This document shows positions 1 through 9,351 of a DNA stretch of 64,000 nt, piece after piece. The notes under the pieces are model-generated. The model saw nothing but the letters and a program-made list of their open reading frames with translations. It was not told the origin of the DNA and searched no databases. Positions within the stretch are counted from its first letter, which is position 1. Each line of letters starts with the position of its first letter. Position numbers and translations under genes: made by a program. This DNA is from Pirellulaceae bacterium (GTDB lineage Bacteria > Planctomycetota > Planctomycetia > Pirellulales > Pirellulaceae), in assembly GCA_026004795.1 (NCBI GenBank), contig BPJV01000007.1, forward strand, positions 186,001 through 250,000, given 5' to 3'.

Positions 1-1084
1 TGTAGAACGCTTCGACAAGCTTGCGAATCAACGTGGAGCCGCGGCGGAAGTGTTCACACCATTTGCCCAGTTGGGCCGCCGAGAAGTCCTCCTTGTGGAA
101 CGCTTCGATCACGGCTTCCGCCGCCCACTGTCCAGTCGTCAGAGCGAAGTAGACCCCGGACGAGTACAAGGGATCAATGAAGCCGAAGGCATCACCGATG
201 AGCACCCACCCCTCCCCGGCCGGTTGGCGAGTCCAGTAAGAGTACTCCCTGGCAACTCGAACTTTGTCCACTCGTTCGGCATGCTCCAGACGCGATTGCA
301 ATCCCGGGCAGCGACTCAGTTCCAGCGCAAAACGTTCCTCGGTCGACAGGCCAGACTTGAGCATATAATCGTAATCGCCAACACATCCAATGCTGGTGAT
401 GTCATCCTGCAAAGGGATGAACCAGATCCAGCTGTCTTTATTGATGGTATGCATGATGATCGTCGCCCCACCATTGTCGCCTTCGTCTCGTTTGGCGTTC
501 TTGAAGTAGGACCAAATGGCAGCCTTCTTCAAATTGGGGATATCCTGTTTCAAGCTGAGTTTATTGGCGATCAAGGACTGGAGGCCCGAACCGTCGATGA
601 CGACTCGAGAGTGTACTGTCTGCGTCTGGCCATCAGGCTGACGCAGCTTGACCCCGGCACAAGCTTGGGTCGATTCCTCGATCAGCACATCCAGCACCCG
701 AGTCTCATCGAAGCATTCGGCCCCCAGCTCGGCAGCCCGCTTCCACAACAGGTAGTCGAATTCTGCCCTTTCGACTTGCCATGTCGTACTACACTCACGT
801 GGATCATGTTCCTCGAAATAAAACGGAGCGGACTCTTTGCCCGACGCCGCAACAAACTGCACGCTCTTTTTTTTCACAAACGAACTCTGCTTCATCTGCT
901 CTAGAACGCCCAGCCGCTTCAGTGGCCAATAGCATTCAGGCATGAGCGACTCGCCGATGTGGTAGCGCGGCAGCTTCTCACGCTCTACCAGAAGGGTTGA
1001 TAAGCCTGCTTCGGCCACCAAGCCGGCGGCGGTGCACCCGGCTGGGCCCCCGCCAATGACAATCACGTCGTAAGCGTCGCGCAT
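1..1084 (-). CDS. FAD-dependent halogenase-like oxidoreductase (C-terminus beyond window)
   Basis: Open from an ATG at 1084 to the window edge, so about 361 N-terminal residues are seen and the C-terminus is missing. An N-terminal Rossmann motif GGGPAG (about residues 11-16) is followed by GESLMP (44-49) and a Lys cluster KKK (71-73), where phenolic halogenases keep the catalytic Lys. WIWFIP near residue 219 fits the WxWxIP motif of flavin-dependent halogenases. GDAFGFIDPLYSSG near 298 fits their Fx.Px.Sx.G motif. Family knowledge: these enzymes use reduced FAD, oxygen and halide to halogenate aromatic substrates, and relatives include geranylgeranyl-reductase-like oxidoreductases. Substrate unknown. 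No biosynthetic cluster is visible on the right side. Confidence 0.8.
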   Translation of the reverse strand, partial: MRDAYDVIVIGGGPAGCTAAGLVAEAGLSTLLVEREKLPRYHIGESLMPECYWPLKRLGVLEQMKQSSFVKKKSVQFVAASGKESAPFYFEEHDPRECSTTWQVERAEFDYLLWKRAAELGAECFDETRVLDVLIEESTQACAGVKLRQPDGQTQTVHSRVVIDGSGLQSLIANKLSLKQDIPNLKKAAIWSYFKNAKRDEGDNGGATIIMHTINKDSWIWFIPLQDDITSIGCVGDYDYMLKSGLSTEERFALELSRCPGLQSRLEHAERVDKVRVAREYSYWTRQPAGEGWVLIGDAFGFIDPLYSSGVYFALTTGQWAAEAVIEAFHKEDFSAAQLGKWCEHFRRGSTLIRKLVEAFY

Positions 1085-1237
1085 CAGGTCTCGTTCCCAT
1101 TCGTGGTTAAGCTAGCGTTGTTGACGGCGGTAGCCATGACGATGCTCCGCAGTGAGGCCGAGACAGCCAGTCCGTGGCGCCACGGCATCCCCTGCAGCAG
1201 CCATCTTTCTACATGCTACCGTCAACCATTCTAGTCG

Positions 1238-1309
1238 GCTTGCAAGTGCCAGGTATCGGCGAGCGGCAGGTGGGCTTGTAGGTGCCAGGTATCGGCGAGC
1301 GGCAGGTGG
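1238..1309. repeat. Two-copy 36-bp tandem repeat
   Basis: Copies 1238-1273 and 1274-1309 differ at two positions near their left ends. They lie in the 336-bp gap (1085-1420) between the upstream ends of the halogenase-like gene and the 3' end of the dehydratase. Each copy contains GCCAGGTATCGGCGAGC. I see no convincing gene or other structure in the rest of the gap. Confidence 0.9.
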
Positions 1310-1420
1310 AGCAGCACGGCGATGCTTAGGCCATCTTAGCCACAGTACGGCGGGCTGAATAGATCGCCGATTCGGTGTCTCCCGAGGGGGATTGCGTTGT
1401 ACCAAGCGATCGAACCGGTG

Positions 1421-3370
1421 CTATCTATCATGGCCGTTGAGCCGATCGATGATGGCGTCCACGTCATAGACGCAGCCCCCCCAGGTGCCACCTCCTACTT
1501 GTTGAAGTGCGGCCCACAGGCGGGTATCGTCGGGAAGGCGTGGATCGGGGGCCAAGTCCGGATGGGGGGGGCGTTGCGCGAGCTTCCGTTCGGCATCTTC
1601 TCCCACCAGGTTGACCGATCCGGTAAGTTGGCGGGGATCGATGATTACTTCAATCATATCGCCGTCACGCACTTTACCGAGTGGGCCTCCCGCCAGGGCT
1701 TCCGGGCCGACGTGTCCAATACAGGCCCCGGTACTAACTCCCGAAAAGCGGGCATCGGTAACAATGGTAACGTGCTTTCCCCAGGGAATGTACTTCAAAG
1801 CGGAAGTGAGTTGGTAGGTTTCCTCCATGCCGGTACCCAATGGTCCGCAGCCGGCCAGCACCAGGATATCGCCGGGTTGGACTTGGCGATCCGATTGCCC
1901 TTTGATGGCAGCGATGGCCGATTTCTCGGAGGTAAAGACTTTGGCTGGCCCCCGGTGCCGGAACACGCCGTCGGCATCCAATACGCTAGGATCGATGGCG
2001 GTCGCTTTGATGACCGCGCCTTCGGGGCACAGATTTCCGCGAGGAAAAACTACGGTGCTAGTGAGGCCGGCGCGGCGGGCTTGATTCGGTGGCAAAATGA
2101 CTTCATCGGGATCGATCCCATCCCGTTCGATGAGCAGTTGTCGCAGCTTGGCACGCCGCGAGCTACCGTGCCAGCGGTCCAGGATTTCATCCCACGTCTG
2201 GCCGGCGATGGTACGGCAACTGGAGTCGATGACTCCCATTTCGCGCAGGTGCCACATGACCTCCGGCACACCACCGGCCAAGTACAATCGAATGGTCGGG
2301 TGGTTCTTCGGTCCATTGGGGAGGACGTCGACGAATCGCTGGATGCGGCGATTGGCATGGATCCAATCCTCTACCGTGGGGCGAGGAAGTCCGGCTGCAT
2401 GGGCAATGGCGGGAATGTGCAGCAGCAGGTTGGTGGATCCCCCACAGGCGGCGTGGACGGCAATGGCGTTGCTGAAAGATGCCGGAGTCAACACGTCGCC
2501 GAGCGTCCTGCGGCTGGCCGCAGTACGCATGAGGACCGTAGCCGAGTAGCGGGCGACGTCGAGCCAGAGAGGGCTTCCGCTAGGGGCGAGAGCAGCGTGC
2601 GGTACGGTCAGCCCCAGAGCTTCGGCGACGACCTGGCTAGTGGCAGCCGTCCCCAAGAACTGGCAGCCGCCTCCTGGGCTACCGCAGGCCCGACAGCCCG
2701 CCTCGGCAGCCGCCTCCAGCGAGAGTTCTCCATGGACATACCGGGCCCCAATCGTCTGCACCTTGGCGGTGTCCTCGCCGCTGGCCGGTGGGAGAGTGAC
2801 GCCACCGGGAACCACGATTCCTGGCAGATCCTTCATGCCAGCCAGCGCGATCATCGAGGCCGGCAGGCCTTTGTCACATGTTGCTACTGCCATCACTCCG
2901 GAAGCGGTAGGCAGGGAGCGAATGAGCCGCCGCATGACCATGGCCGCATCGTTGCGGTAGGGCAAGGAATCAAACATGCCCACGGTCCCTTGCGATCGGC
3001 CATCGCACGGGTCGCTACAGTAGGCAGCAAACGGGATGGCCCCATCCTGCGCCATCTGCTCGGCGGCGGCACGCACCTGCAGCCCCACTTCCCAATGCCC
3101 CGTATGGTACCCTAGAGCAATGGGGCGCCCGTCGTCGGCCCGCATCCCACCGAGGGTACTGAGAATAAGGAATTGTGGTCCCGCCATCCTTTGGGGATCC
3201 CAACCCATCCCTGCGTTTTGCGTGAGGCCAAAAAGATCACCGCTGGGCCAGTTGCGCAGCATTTCGTCGGTCAACGGCAATTTATCAGATCGCTCCGGCC
3301 CACGCGTGGCGATGCTATTTACCTTGGCTGCATCCAAGTCGAACCAATCGGGTAGCTCCATGTCCGTCAT
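1421..3370 (-). CDS. yjhG: YjhG/YagF-family D-xylonate (sugar-acid) dehydratase
   Basis: A 649-aa IlvD/Edd-superfamily dehydratase. It resembles E. coli YagF/YjhG along its length: [13 protein letters not shown] near the N-terminus, then [35 protein letters not shown] and [16 protein letters not shown]. These supply the cysteines expected for the Fe-S cluster. Family role: dehydration of D-xylonate to 2-keto-3-deoxy-D-xylonate in oxidative pentose breakdown. The reading frame is open to 3487, but homology begins just after MTDMEL, so the ATG at 3370 is chosen (MTDMEL has a second Met three codons on). A GGAG lies 12 nt upstream. Cytoplasmic. No xylose dehydrogenase or aldolase is adjacent, so exact substrate is inferred. 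Confidence 0.88.
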   Translation of the reverse strand: MTDMELPDWFDLDAAKVNSIATRGPERSDKLPLTDEMLRNWPSGDLFGLTQNAGMGWDPQRMAGPQFLILSTLGGMRADDGRPIALGYHTGHWEVGLQVRAAAEQMAQDGAIPFAAYCSDPCDGRSQGTVGMFDSLPYRNDAAMVMRRLIRSLPTASGVMAVATCDKGLPASMIALAGMKDLPGIVVPGGVTLPPASGEDTAKVQTIGARYVHGELSLEAAAEAGCRACGSPGGGCQFLGTAATSQVVAEALGLTVPHAALAPSGSPLWLDVARYSATVLMRTAASRRTLGDVLTPASFSNAIAVHAACGGSTNLLLHIPAIAHAAGLPRPTVEDWIHANRRIQRFVDVLPNGPKNHPTIRLYLAGGVPEVMWHLREMGVIDSSCRTIAGQTWDEILDRWHGSSRRAKLRQLLIERDGIDPDEVILPPNQARRAGLTSTVVFPRGNLCPEGAVIKATAIDPSVLDADGVFRHRGPAKVFTSEKSAIAAIKGQSDRQVQPGDILVLAGCGPLGTGMEETYQLTSALKYIPWGKHVTIVTDARFSGVSTGACIGHVGPEALAGGPLGKVRDGDMIEVIIDPRQLTGSVNLVGEDAERKLAQRPPHPDLAPDPRLPDDTRLWAALQQVGGGTWGGCVYDVDAIIDRLNGHDR

Positions 3371-3507
3371 CGTCGCAAAAGGCTCCACACTTGCTAGGCA
3401 GGAAGATGGTGGGATTGAGGCAACCAGGCGGGCGCAGTCTCCACCGCCACCGTTCGTCGCGGAGGTAGGCCACGGTTCAGCCGCCACCGGGAGGCGGGAC
3501 CGCCAAT

Positions 3508-5448
3508 CTATTCCAGATACGTGCTTCGTTGGGCCAGCTCGACGTACTCGTGGCGCAGGGCTTGGGCCGCCTCGAGAGTAAGCGCGCCGCTGTCCACTTG
3601 CGCTCGCAACATCTGATCGAACGAATTGTGTAGTTGACCAAGATCGTACCTGGCCACCTCCATCATATCGGCGATGGTACTACCGCGGACGATCTTCTTT
3701 ACATGGAACTGCCCATCGGAATCGACGACCACATGCGCTTCGTTGGGATTGCCGAACAGATTATGGAAGCTGCCCATCACTTCCTGGTAGGCTCCCACCA
3801 AGAAGATACCCAGATAGTAGGTTTCCGCGGGAGTCCACGAGTGGACTTCCAATGTCTGTTTCACGTCTTTCAGATCGACGAAGCGGTCGATTTTCCCGTC
3901 GCTGTCACAGGTGACGTCGACCAGCGTCGCATACTCGCTGGGGGGTTCGTTCAGGCGATGGATGGGGACCACGGGAAACAATTGCCGAATCGCCCAAGAG
4001 TCGGGGGCCGACCGGAATAACGAAAAGTTGCACAAGTACTTGGAGGCCAGATTCCTTTTCAGTTGTTCGAATTCCTCATCGGGGAAACCATTCTGTTCGG
4101 CGAACCGCAGCGAACGAGCGCAAATCTCCCAAAACAGCACGTCTCCCTTCGCTCGATCCTCCAGGCTGACCAACCCCAGGTTGAATTGGATCTGCAGTTC
4201 GTCCTTCAACTGCAGGGCGTCGTGGTAGTACTCCGCATAGTTTTTACCGTTGATATTGTCGCACAGATCCTTCAATTCCGTGATCACCTGGGGGTCATCG
4301 TCGTCGATGGTCACCTCCGGCTGATCGTCGGCGAAGGTCTCGATCTCCTCCCGAATGCAGGTAATGAACACCGCGTGGAAGGCGGTCATGAACCTTCCGC
4401 TCTCGGTGACGATATGAGGGTGGGGCACATCCTCCTCATCGCAAATCCATTTGAATGGGTAGACAACACCATTGGCGAACTCTTGCACACTATAGTTAAC
4501 ACTCGATTCGAAACGGGTTTTCGACCCGTCATAATCGACGCCCAGCCCCCCTCCGATATCCACGAACTCGATGGGGCAATCGATTTGGCGCAGTTTGGCG
4601 TAAACGCGAGCCGCCTCCTTCATCGTATTCTTGACGCGCTTGATGTCGGTGATCTGGGAGCCGATGTGAAAGTGCAGCAACTTGAGGCACTGCAGCAAAT
4701 CAGCCTCGCGCAACATGCGGATGCTCTCGAGAATCTCGGAGGTGGTGAGCCCGAATTTCGCCGAGTCGCCACCGCTGGCCGACCATTTGCCCGACCCGCG
4801 GGAGTACAGCTTGGCCCGGAGACCGACCATCGGCATGACCTTGGTTTCCCGGTGCAGGCGAAGCAAGGTGACCAGTTCGCTGAGCTTCTCGATCACCACC
4901 ACCACGCGTTTGCCCGCCTGAACGGCCATCAACGCCGCCCGAATGAATGTTTCATCCTTGAAGCCGTTGCACAGGAGCAAGGAGTTGTCCGCCTGGGGCA
5001 TCCCCATGGCCGCATACAACTCGGCCTTGCTTCCGCACTCCAAGCCGATGCGCATCCGCGTTCCTTCCCGGAGAAATTGCTCCACCACCTCCCGCCGCGG
5101 ATTGACCTTCATGGGGAACAAAGGAAAGTGCTGACCGCTATATTCGAATTCAGTGATGGCGCTTTGGTATGCCTCCGACAACGCCTGCAGTTGACTGGTC
5201 AGCAACTGGGGGAATCGCAGCAGCAGGGGTAGACGAACTTTGTTGCTGGCCAGAAGAGAGTCGACGATCTGCTTCATGTCCGCCGCACGCGGATCGTTGC
5301 GCACCGGTCGCACGCAAAGATGCCCCTGGGAATTGATGTCAAAATATCCAGATGCCCAGTTCTCCACACCATAAGCGGCTTGGATCTGATGCATCGTCTC
5401 ATCGCGCGTGCTTACCGCACGCTTGCTGCCACCAGTCGCTTTATGCAT
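3508..5448 (-). CDS. speA: Biosynthetic arginine decarboxylase
   Basis: PLP-dependent fold-III decarboxylase converting arginine to agmatine for polyamine synthesis. It matches E. coli SpeA along the chain. PLP-binding Lys sits in FPMKVNPRR (about residue 114); then [48 protein letters not shown] and [15 protein letters not shown]. The start at 5448 has AAAGGA upstream and gives 646 aa. The in-frame ATG at 5478 gives 656 aa, closer to the E. coli length of 658, but lacks a ribosome site. No agmatinase or agmatine deiminase is beside it. It shares strand with the genes on either side. Confidence 0.93.
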   Translation of the reverse strand: MHKATGGSKRAVSTRDETMHQIQAAYGVENWASGYFDINSQGHLCVRPVRNDPRAADMKQIVDSLLASNKVRLPLLLRFPQLLTSQLQALSEAYQSAITEFEYSGQHFPLFPMKVNPRREVVEQFLREGTRMRIGLECGSKAELYAAMGMPQADNSLLLCNGFKDETFIRAALMAVQAGKRVVVVIEKLSELVTLLRLHRETKVMPMVGLRAKLYSRGSGKWSASGGDSAKFGLTTSEILESIRMLREADLLQCLKLLHFHIGSQITDIKRVKNTMKEAARVYAKLRQIDCPIEFVDIGGGLGVDYDGSKTRFESSVNYSVQEFANGVVYPFKWICDEEDVPHPHIVTESGRFMTAFHAVFITCIREEIETFADDQPEVTIDDDDPQVITELKDLCDNINGKNYAEYYHDALQLKDELQIQFNLGLVSLEDRAKGDVLFWEICARSLRFAEQNGFPDEEFEQLKRNLASKYLCNFSLFRSAPDSWAIRQLFPVVPIHRLNEPPSEYATLVDVTCDSDGKIDRFVDLKDVKQTLEVHSWTPAETYYLGIFLVGAYQEVMGSFHNLFGNPNEAHVVVDSDGQFHVKKIVRGSTIADMMEVARYDLGQLHNSFDQMLRAQVDSGALTLEAAQALRHEYVELAQRSTYLE

Positions 5449-5597
5449 TTGTGCGTCGTTCCTTTGATCGAACTCCATTGGCTGACCAGGATGAGTGCCA
5501 CCAACAGCAGAATTGTACTCCCGTGTGGCGGCAACGCGACTCCAAACACGTGCGGATCGCCGAACCGGCACGGTTTTTCACCCCGCCCGCCGGCTGG

Positions 5598-8500
5598 TCA
5601 CTCCGCAGGAAACGACTGCTCGTGGAGCAGGTTGCCGAGCGTGTCCAGGTGACGAACGAGGAGACGGGGGGACGCGAGATCGGCAGGGGGGAGCTCAATC
5701 TCCAGGTAACCACCTCCGCTGCGCAAAAATCGACAAGCGTCGGCAGGTACTGCCTCGTCGTCCCACCGCTCGGCGTGTCGGTCGCTACTGGGCCCTGGCG
5801 AGAATTCATGCAGACCGGTGACTGCATCGACACGGTGATACTGCCATTGCCGTTGGCCGCAAACGACGATCGTGTGGTCGTGGCTGGCCAGCAGGCGTCG
5901 CACTTGCTCACGTTCACTGGCCGTGCCGCGATCGGTGTCGTCTCCCGGTTGGTTCGGCTTAGCCAGGCCGATGATGGGTGTGGGAGTTACGATGACGCGG
6001 AACGTCGCCGTCGATTCGTCGAGCGTTCGCTCTAACCACGCTCGGTGATCGCCTTCCCCATCGGTCGCTCGGGAGGCATTCGGGACGTGGCCGGGGGAAC
6101 GATAGCCCTCAAGGAGCCAAATCTGCAAAGAGGGCCCAACGCGCACGGTGCGATAGGGAGGATCGGGGATCCCGGTTTGCTGGCGAAAGATCAGTTGGCT
6201 AATCTCGAGCGCCCTATCATCGTCTGCCCTATGGCGGCTTGCCCATGACCTCCCCGCTTGGATCGCAGGGGCAGCATGACTGACGAAAAAGGTTGGTACG
6301 TGGCGATGAAAATCGACGAGGGTCGGCAAGCCGTAGGTGCGTTGCCAATCGTAGAGAAGCCAATCGCGCTGGGGCACCCAATGGGTGTGATGCACGCCAC
6401 CTCCCACCAGGATGAACGCATCGGTGTCGCGCGCCTGCATCGTCCGGTAGACGTCGAAGCCGAAAGGTCCGTCGCGATCTTCGAATGCCGGGCTGGTGCC
6501 CACCGCCAGGCGAAAGTTGGTGGCAGCGGTTTCCGGCGGCAAGGTGCGAAACGATCCGGCCACCGTGCTGGAGGGGCCCTTGCCCCCAATCGCACGCACT
6601 TCGGTCCGCACTGTGTACGCCGTTGCCGGATCGAGGCCTTCCAGCAAGAACAATCCAGAAAAGTCGCTGCTAGCGACCAACGGCTGCCACGCGGTGAATT
6701 TCCAATTGGTGGCGCCGCTACGGCGATAGGCGACCCGTCCCTCCGCCGTCGTGCCAGGTACGGCATACTGGACACCAGCAATCCCCTGGTCCGGCATCAC
6801 GAGGCGACGGTCCTTGGGACCTGAGCTATTACCTGGCTCGACGAACTCCACCGCTGGCAGGTCGGCCAGGTTGGGCAAGGGCCATTGAGTTGCCCGCACC
6901 CAAACCTGAGCGGAGGTAGAGGTGACTTCCACGATGCGCAGGCCAGTGGCCTGCTGCGGCTGACTACCCGGTTCGACCAACAGGCTCGGTCCCAGCGGCG
7001 GCATGCCCGCAATGCCGATCCGTTTGCCATCGATGGTTGATTCCAAGGCCGCGGCGGAGAGGGCACGCCAGGACGTTAATCGCCACAGTCCGGGAATGCT
7101 GGCGAGGAGAAGCGGATCGGACGGGGCGGGGAAGGCCACCAAGGGGCGGCAACGAATGGCCGGCGTCTCTCGACGCAACATCAACGCGGCCAGGATGGCC
7201 GGCACCTGCTCACGTCCCACGCCGAGCAGGTAGAAGTCCCTGCTGGGCATCTGTGCAGCGCACCATGTGACGGCCCGCATGAGGTCTGTCGTGGCCACCG
7301 ATTCGGGCATCTTCCCCAAGAGGTAGAATCGCCGCGCTAGATGCTGACGTTCACGCGCGTCTTGGCACTGGGAGAACCAGTTCGCCCCCCGCCAGAAGAC
7401 GAACACGTGCCTCGCCGCCGCATCGAGATTCAATCTCGCCAGAATCGCCTTCTCTTGCCTCCATGCCTCGGCGGACCGATCGATCGGCGCGTCGGTTTGC
7501 AGCACCAAATGGATGAAGACTTCCTCGCTCTGGTCGGTGGATCGAGGCGTCAGGAGCAGCAAGCGGAGGGGAGTCGACGAGGCGGACTCTTCCTGCCACT
7601 GCCAACTCCACTCCTCCCATTGCCCATGCGCGGTGATCGCCATCTTCGGTGCAACCGTATGCTCGGGAAGCAATCTCCAGTCGAGCAATGTGGGGGCGAC
7701 GAGTTCGCCGAAGCGATGCAGGGCGGTGCCTGCGGTCTGTGGTGGCAGGAAAGGCATTTCGGTGAACCAGTTTCCCACCGATCCGACCCTTTCGTCCACC
7801 GGCATCTGATGGGTGAATACCTGCAAAACCGCGGGGACGAGTTCCTTGCGGGCTGGAGGTTCGATCAGTTCGGTGGCCACTCCCAAATGCCTCAGCAACC
7901 AAGCGAAGGCCGGCACCCGCAGGCTCTGACTGTCGGCGTGCGGCCCGGGGGTGATCACTAACCCATAGTTGTCGGACGCGCCCAATGCAGCGTAGAGCCG
8001 TCGCAACTGCCGATCGATGCGCAACACTCCATCCAACGGGAAAATCCGATCGCGGTCCGTATTCTCCAGCAACAGCGGACGTGGCGCTACTAGAGCAGCC
8101 AGCTTTCCATAATCCCAGCCGTAGTAATTGACGAAATACATGCAGTCGCAGTGTCCTTCGACGCACCCATCGAGCACATGATTGCGCAAGTCCGTGATCC
8201 CCGCTACGGGAACCGCCACCTGGACGCGGTCATCCAGCGCCGCCGCAAACCAGGTGTACGCTCCGCCTCCGCTGCGACCGGTGATGCCAATCCGCTGGGC
8301 ATCGATGTCGGTCCGTGAACAGAGCAAGTCGATCGCACGGATGGTGTTCCAGGTTTCCACACCGGCTGGCGTATAACCGCGAGCGATCCAATCCCACCTC
8401 CCCAAACGGTACGTGCCGTGGTGCTCTCCATGGAACTCGCCTAGCTGAATCGTATCGATCATCAAGCAGGCGACGCCGTGACGAGCCAACCACAATCCGT

Positions 8501-9056
8501 GGTGTTGATAACTGGTCTTGTTTCCCAATAACCGGCCATGGTCGACCACCCGGGCATGGCCGCATACGTACACCACCGCTGGCCATCCCTCCGGCGGCGG
8601 ATTCCCCAGCGGACGATAGAAGTTGGCCGTGACATAGATTCCGGGCAGCGACTGGAAGTGCAGTCGCTCCACGGCGATGGTATCCAACGTATTAGTTCCC
8701 ACGATCGTCGCTTGCAAGTCGGTGCGTGGCCGATGCAGCCAATGATCCAAGCCGAGCATCACGGTCAATTCCTGACGCCAACGCTGGCGAATCGCTGGCC
8801 AGTTCTCGGGGGTTACGGCTTCGAGTTCGTGGTCGGTCGCATGCTCCAGCGATTCGACCTCGGCGGCGAAGTAGCCATGCCAGGGCGGTTGTGCCAAGGT
8901 CCGCTCCGCAGCGCCATGGATGGCCGCCGCCACCAACAAGCTAGCCACCATACGGATGACGGCCCCATTACAAAGGCCTGCACCGCACAATCGGCGCGAA
9001 AGCGACCCCAAGAGCATCGGCGAGTCGTTGGGGGGTGAAAAAGAAGGGCTGGTCAT
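5598..9056 (-). CDS. Secreted alpha/beta-hydrolase esterase fused to a catalytically dead PhoD-like domain
   Basis: A 1152-aa exported protein. The ATG at 9056 is preceded by GGAGG with 8 nt spacing; a hydrophobic signal segment (VASLLVAAAIHGAA) follows. Residues about 60-420 form an acetyl-xylan-esterase-like alpha/beta hydrolase with nucleophile GRSGGG (Ser near 262), Asp in NTDRDRIF near 334 and His in GPHADS near 373. A middle region of unknown type follows. From about 706 there is a PhoD-style N-terminal beta domain (GLRIVEVTSTSAQVWVR) and a PhoD-like body. The PhoD metal sites are altered: GD-type motif reads LVGGGVHH (about 886), the DDHD-type motif reads VSHAAP (about 926), and GDRHWQYH reads GQRQWQYH (about 1068). 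Esterase activity is likely; phosphatase activity unlikely. Confidence 0.8.
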   Translation of the reverse strand: MTSPSFSPPNDSPMLLGSLSRRLCGAGLCNGAVIRMVASLLVAAAIHGAAERTLAQPPWHGYFAAEVESLEHATDHELEAVTPENWPAIRQRWRQELTVMLGLDHWLHRPRTDLQATIVGTNTLDTIAVERLHFQSLPGIYVTANFYRPLGNPPPEGWPAVVYVCGHARVVDHGRLLGNKTSYQHHGLWLARHGVACLMIDTIQLGEFHGEHHGTYRLGRWDWIARGYTPAGVETWNTIRAIDLLCSRTDIDAQRIGITGRSGGGAYTWFAAALDDRVQVAVPVAGITDLRNHVLDGCVEGHCDCMYFVNYYGWDYGKLAALVAPRPLLLENTDRDRIFPLDGVLRIDRQLRRLYAALGASDNYGLVITPGPHADSQSLRVPAFAWLLRHLGVATELIEPPARKELVPAVLQVFTHQMPVDERVGSVGNWFTEMPFLPPQTAGTALHRFGELVAPTLLDWRLLPEHTVAPKMAITAHGQWEEWSWQWQEESASSTPLRLLLLTPRSTDQSEEVFIHLVLQTDAPIDRSAEAWRQEKAILARLNLDAAARHVFVFWRGANWFSQCQDARERQHLARRFYLLGKMPESVATTDLMRAVTWCAAQMPSRDFYLLGVGREQVPAILAALMLRRETPAIRCRPLVAFPAPSDPLLLASIPGLWRLTSWRALSAAALESTIDGKRIGIAGMPPLGPSLLVEPGSQPQQATGLRIVEVTSTSAQVWVRATQWPLPNLADLPAVEFVEPGNSSGPKDRRLVMPDQGIAGVQYAVPGTTAEGRVAYRRSGATNWKFTAWQPLVASSDFSGLFLLEGLDPATAYTVRTEVRAIGGKGPSSTVAGSFRTLPPETAATNFRLAVGTSPAFEDRDGPFGFDVYRTMQARDTDAFILVGGGVHHTHWVPQRDWLLYDWQRTYGLPTLVDFHRHVPTFFVSHAAPAIQAGRSWASRHRADDDRALEISQLIFRQQTGIPDPPYRTVRVGPSLQIWLLEGYRSPGHVPNASRATDGEGDHRAWLERTLDESTATFRVIVTPTPIIGLAKPNQPGDDTDRGTASEREQVRRLLASHDHTIVVCGQRQWQYHRVDAVTGLHEFSPGPSSDRHAERWDDEAVPADACRFLRSGGGYLEIELPPADLASPRLLVRHLDTLGNLLHEQSFPAE

Positions 9057-9351
9057 GGCGGGAACCTCCAGCGGAGATGGGGTCGAAGGACGGAAGGAAG
9101 GGCCTAACAAATTACTGCACGATCCGTTCGCGGGCGTCGGTCAACCGAACCGTGCGTGGAACCTGGCCACCACCGCCGATGATAGCTTGTGCTGCGGCGA
9201 CTGGCTACATGCTGCACCGCAGATGGCGTCCGCGCACCAAGGCGCTGCTGGCGGTGGGAGTTTGCGGCCGAGAGCAGCCGACCGATCGTGGCCCCAACCG
9301 GCCCTGGCTGCCAACGGGCATCTGGCTCGCGTCGGTCGCTTGTCCAGCCCG
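9057..9351. other. Intergenic region between mfd and the esterase fusion gene
   Basis: 295 bp downstream of the mfd stop and upstream of the esterase start, both minus strand. It holds the strong Shine-Dalgarno of the esterase gene at its left end. No intrinsic terminator or further gene is apparent. Confidence 0.6.

Noticed and set aside
1112-1405. Minus-strand open frame of 97 codons in the gap at 1.1-1.4 kb
   Set aside because: Its peptide just reads through the 36-bp repeat and has no domain or ribosome site.
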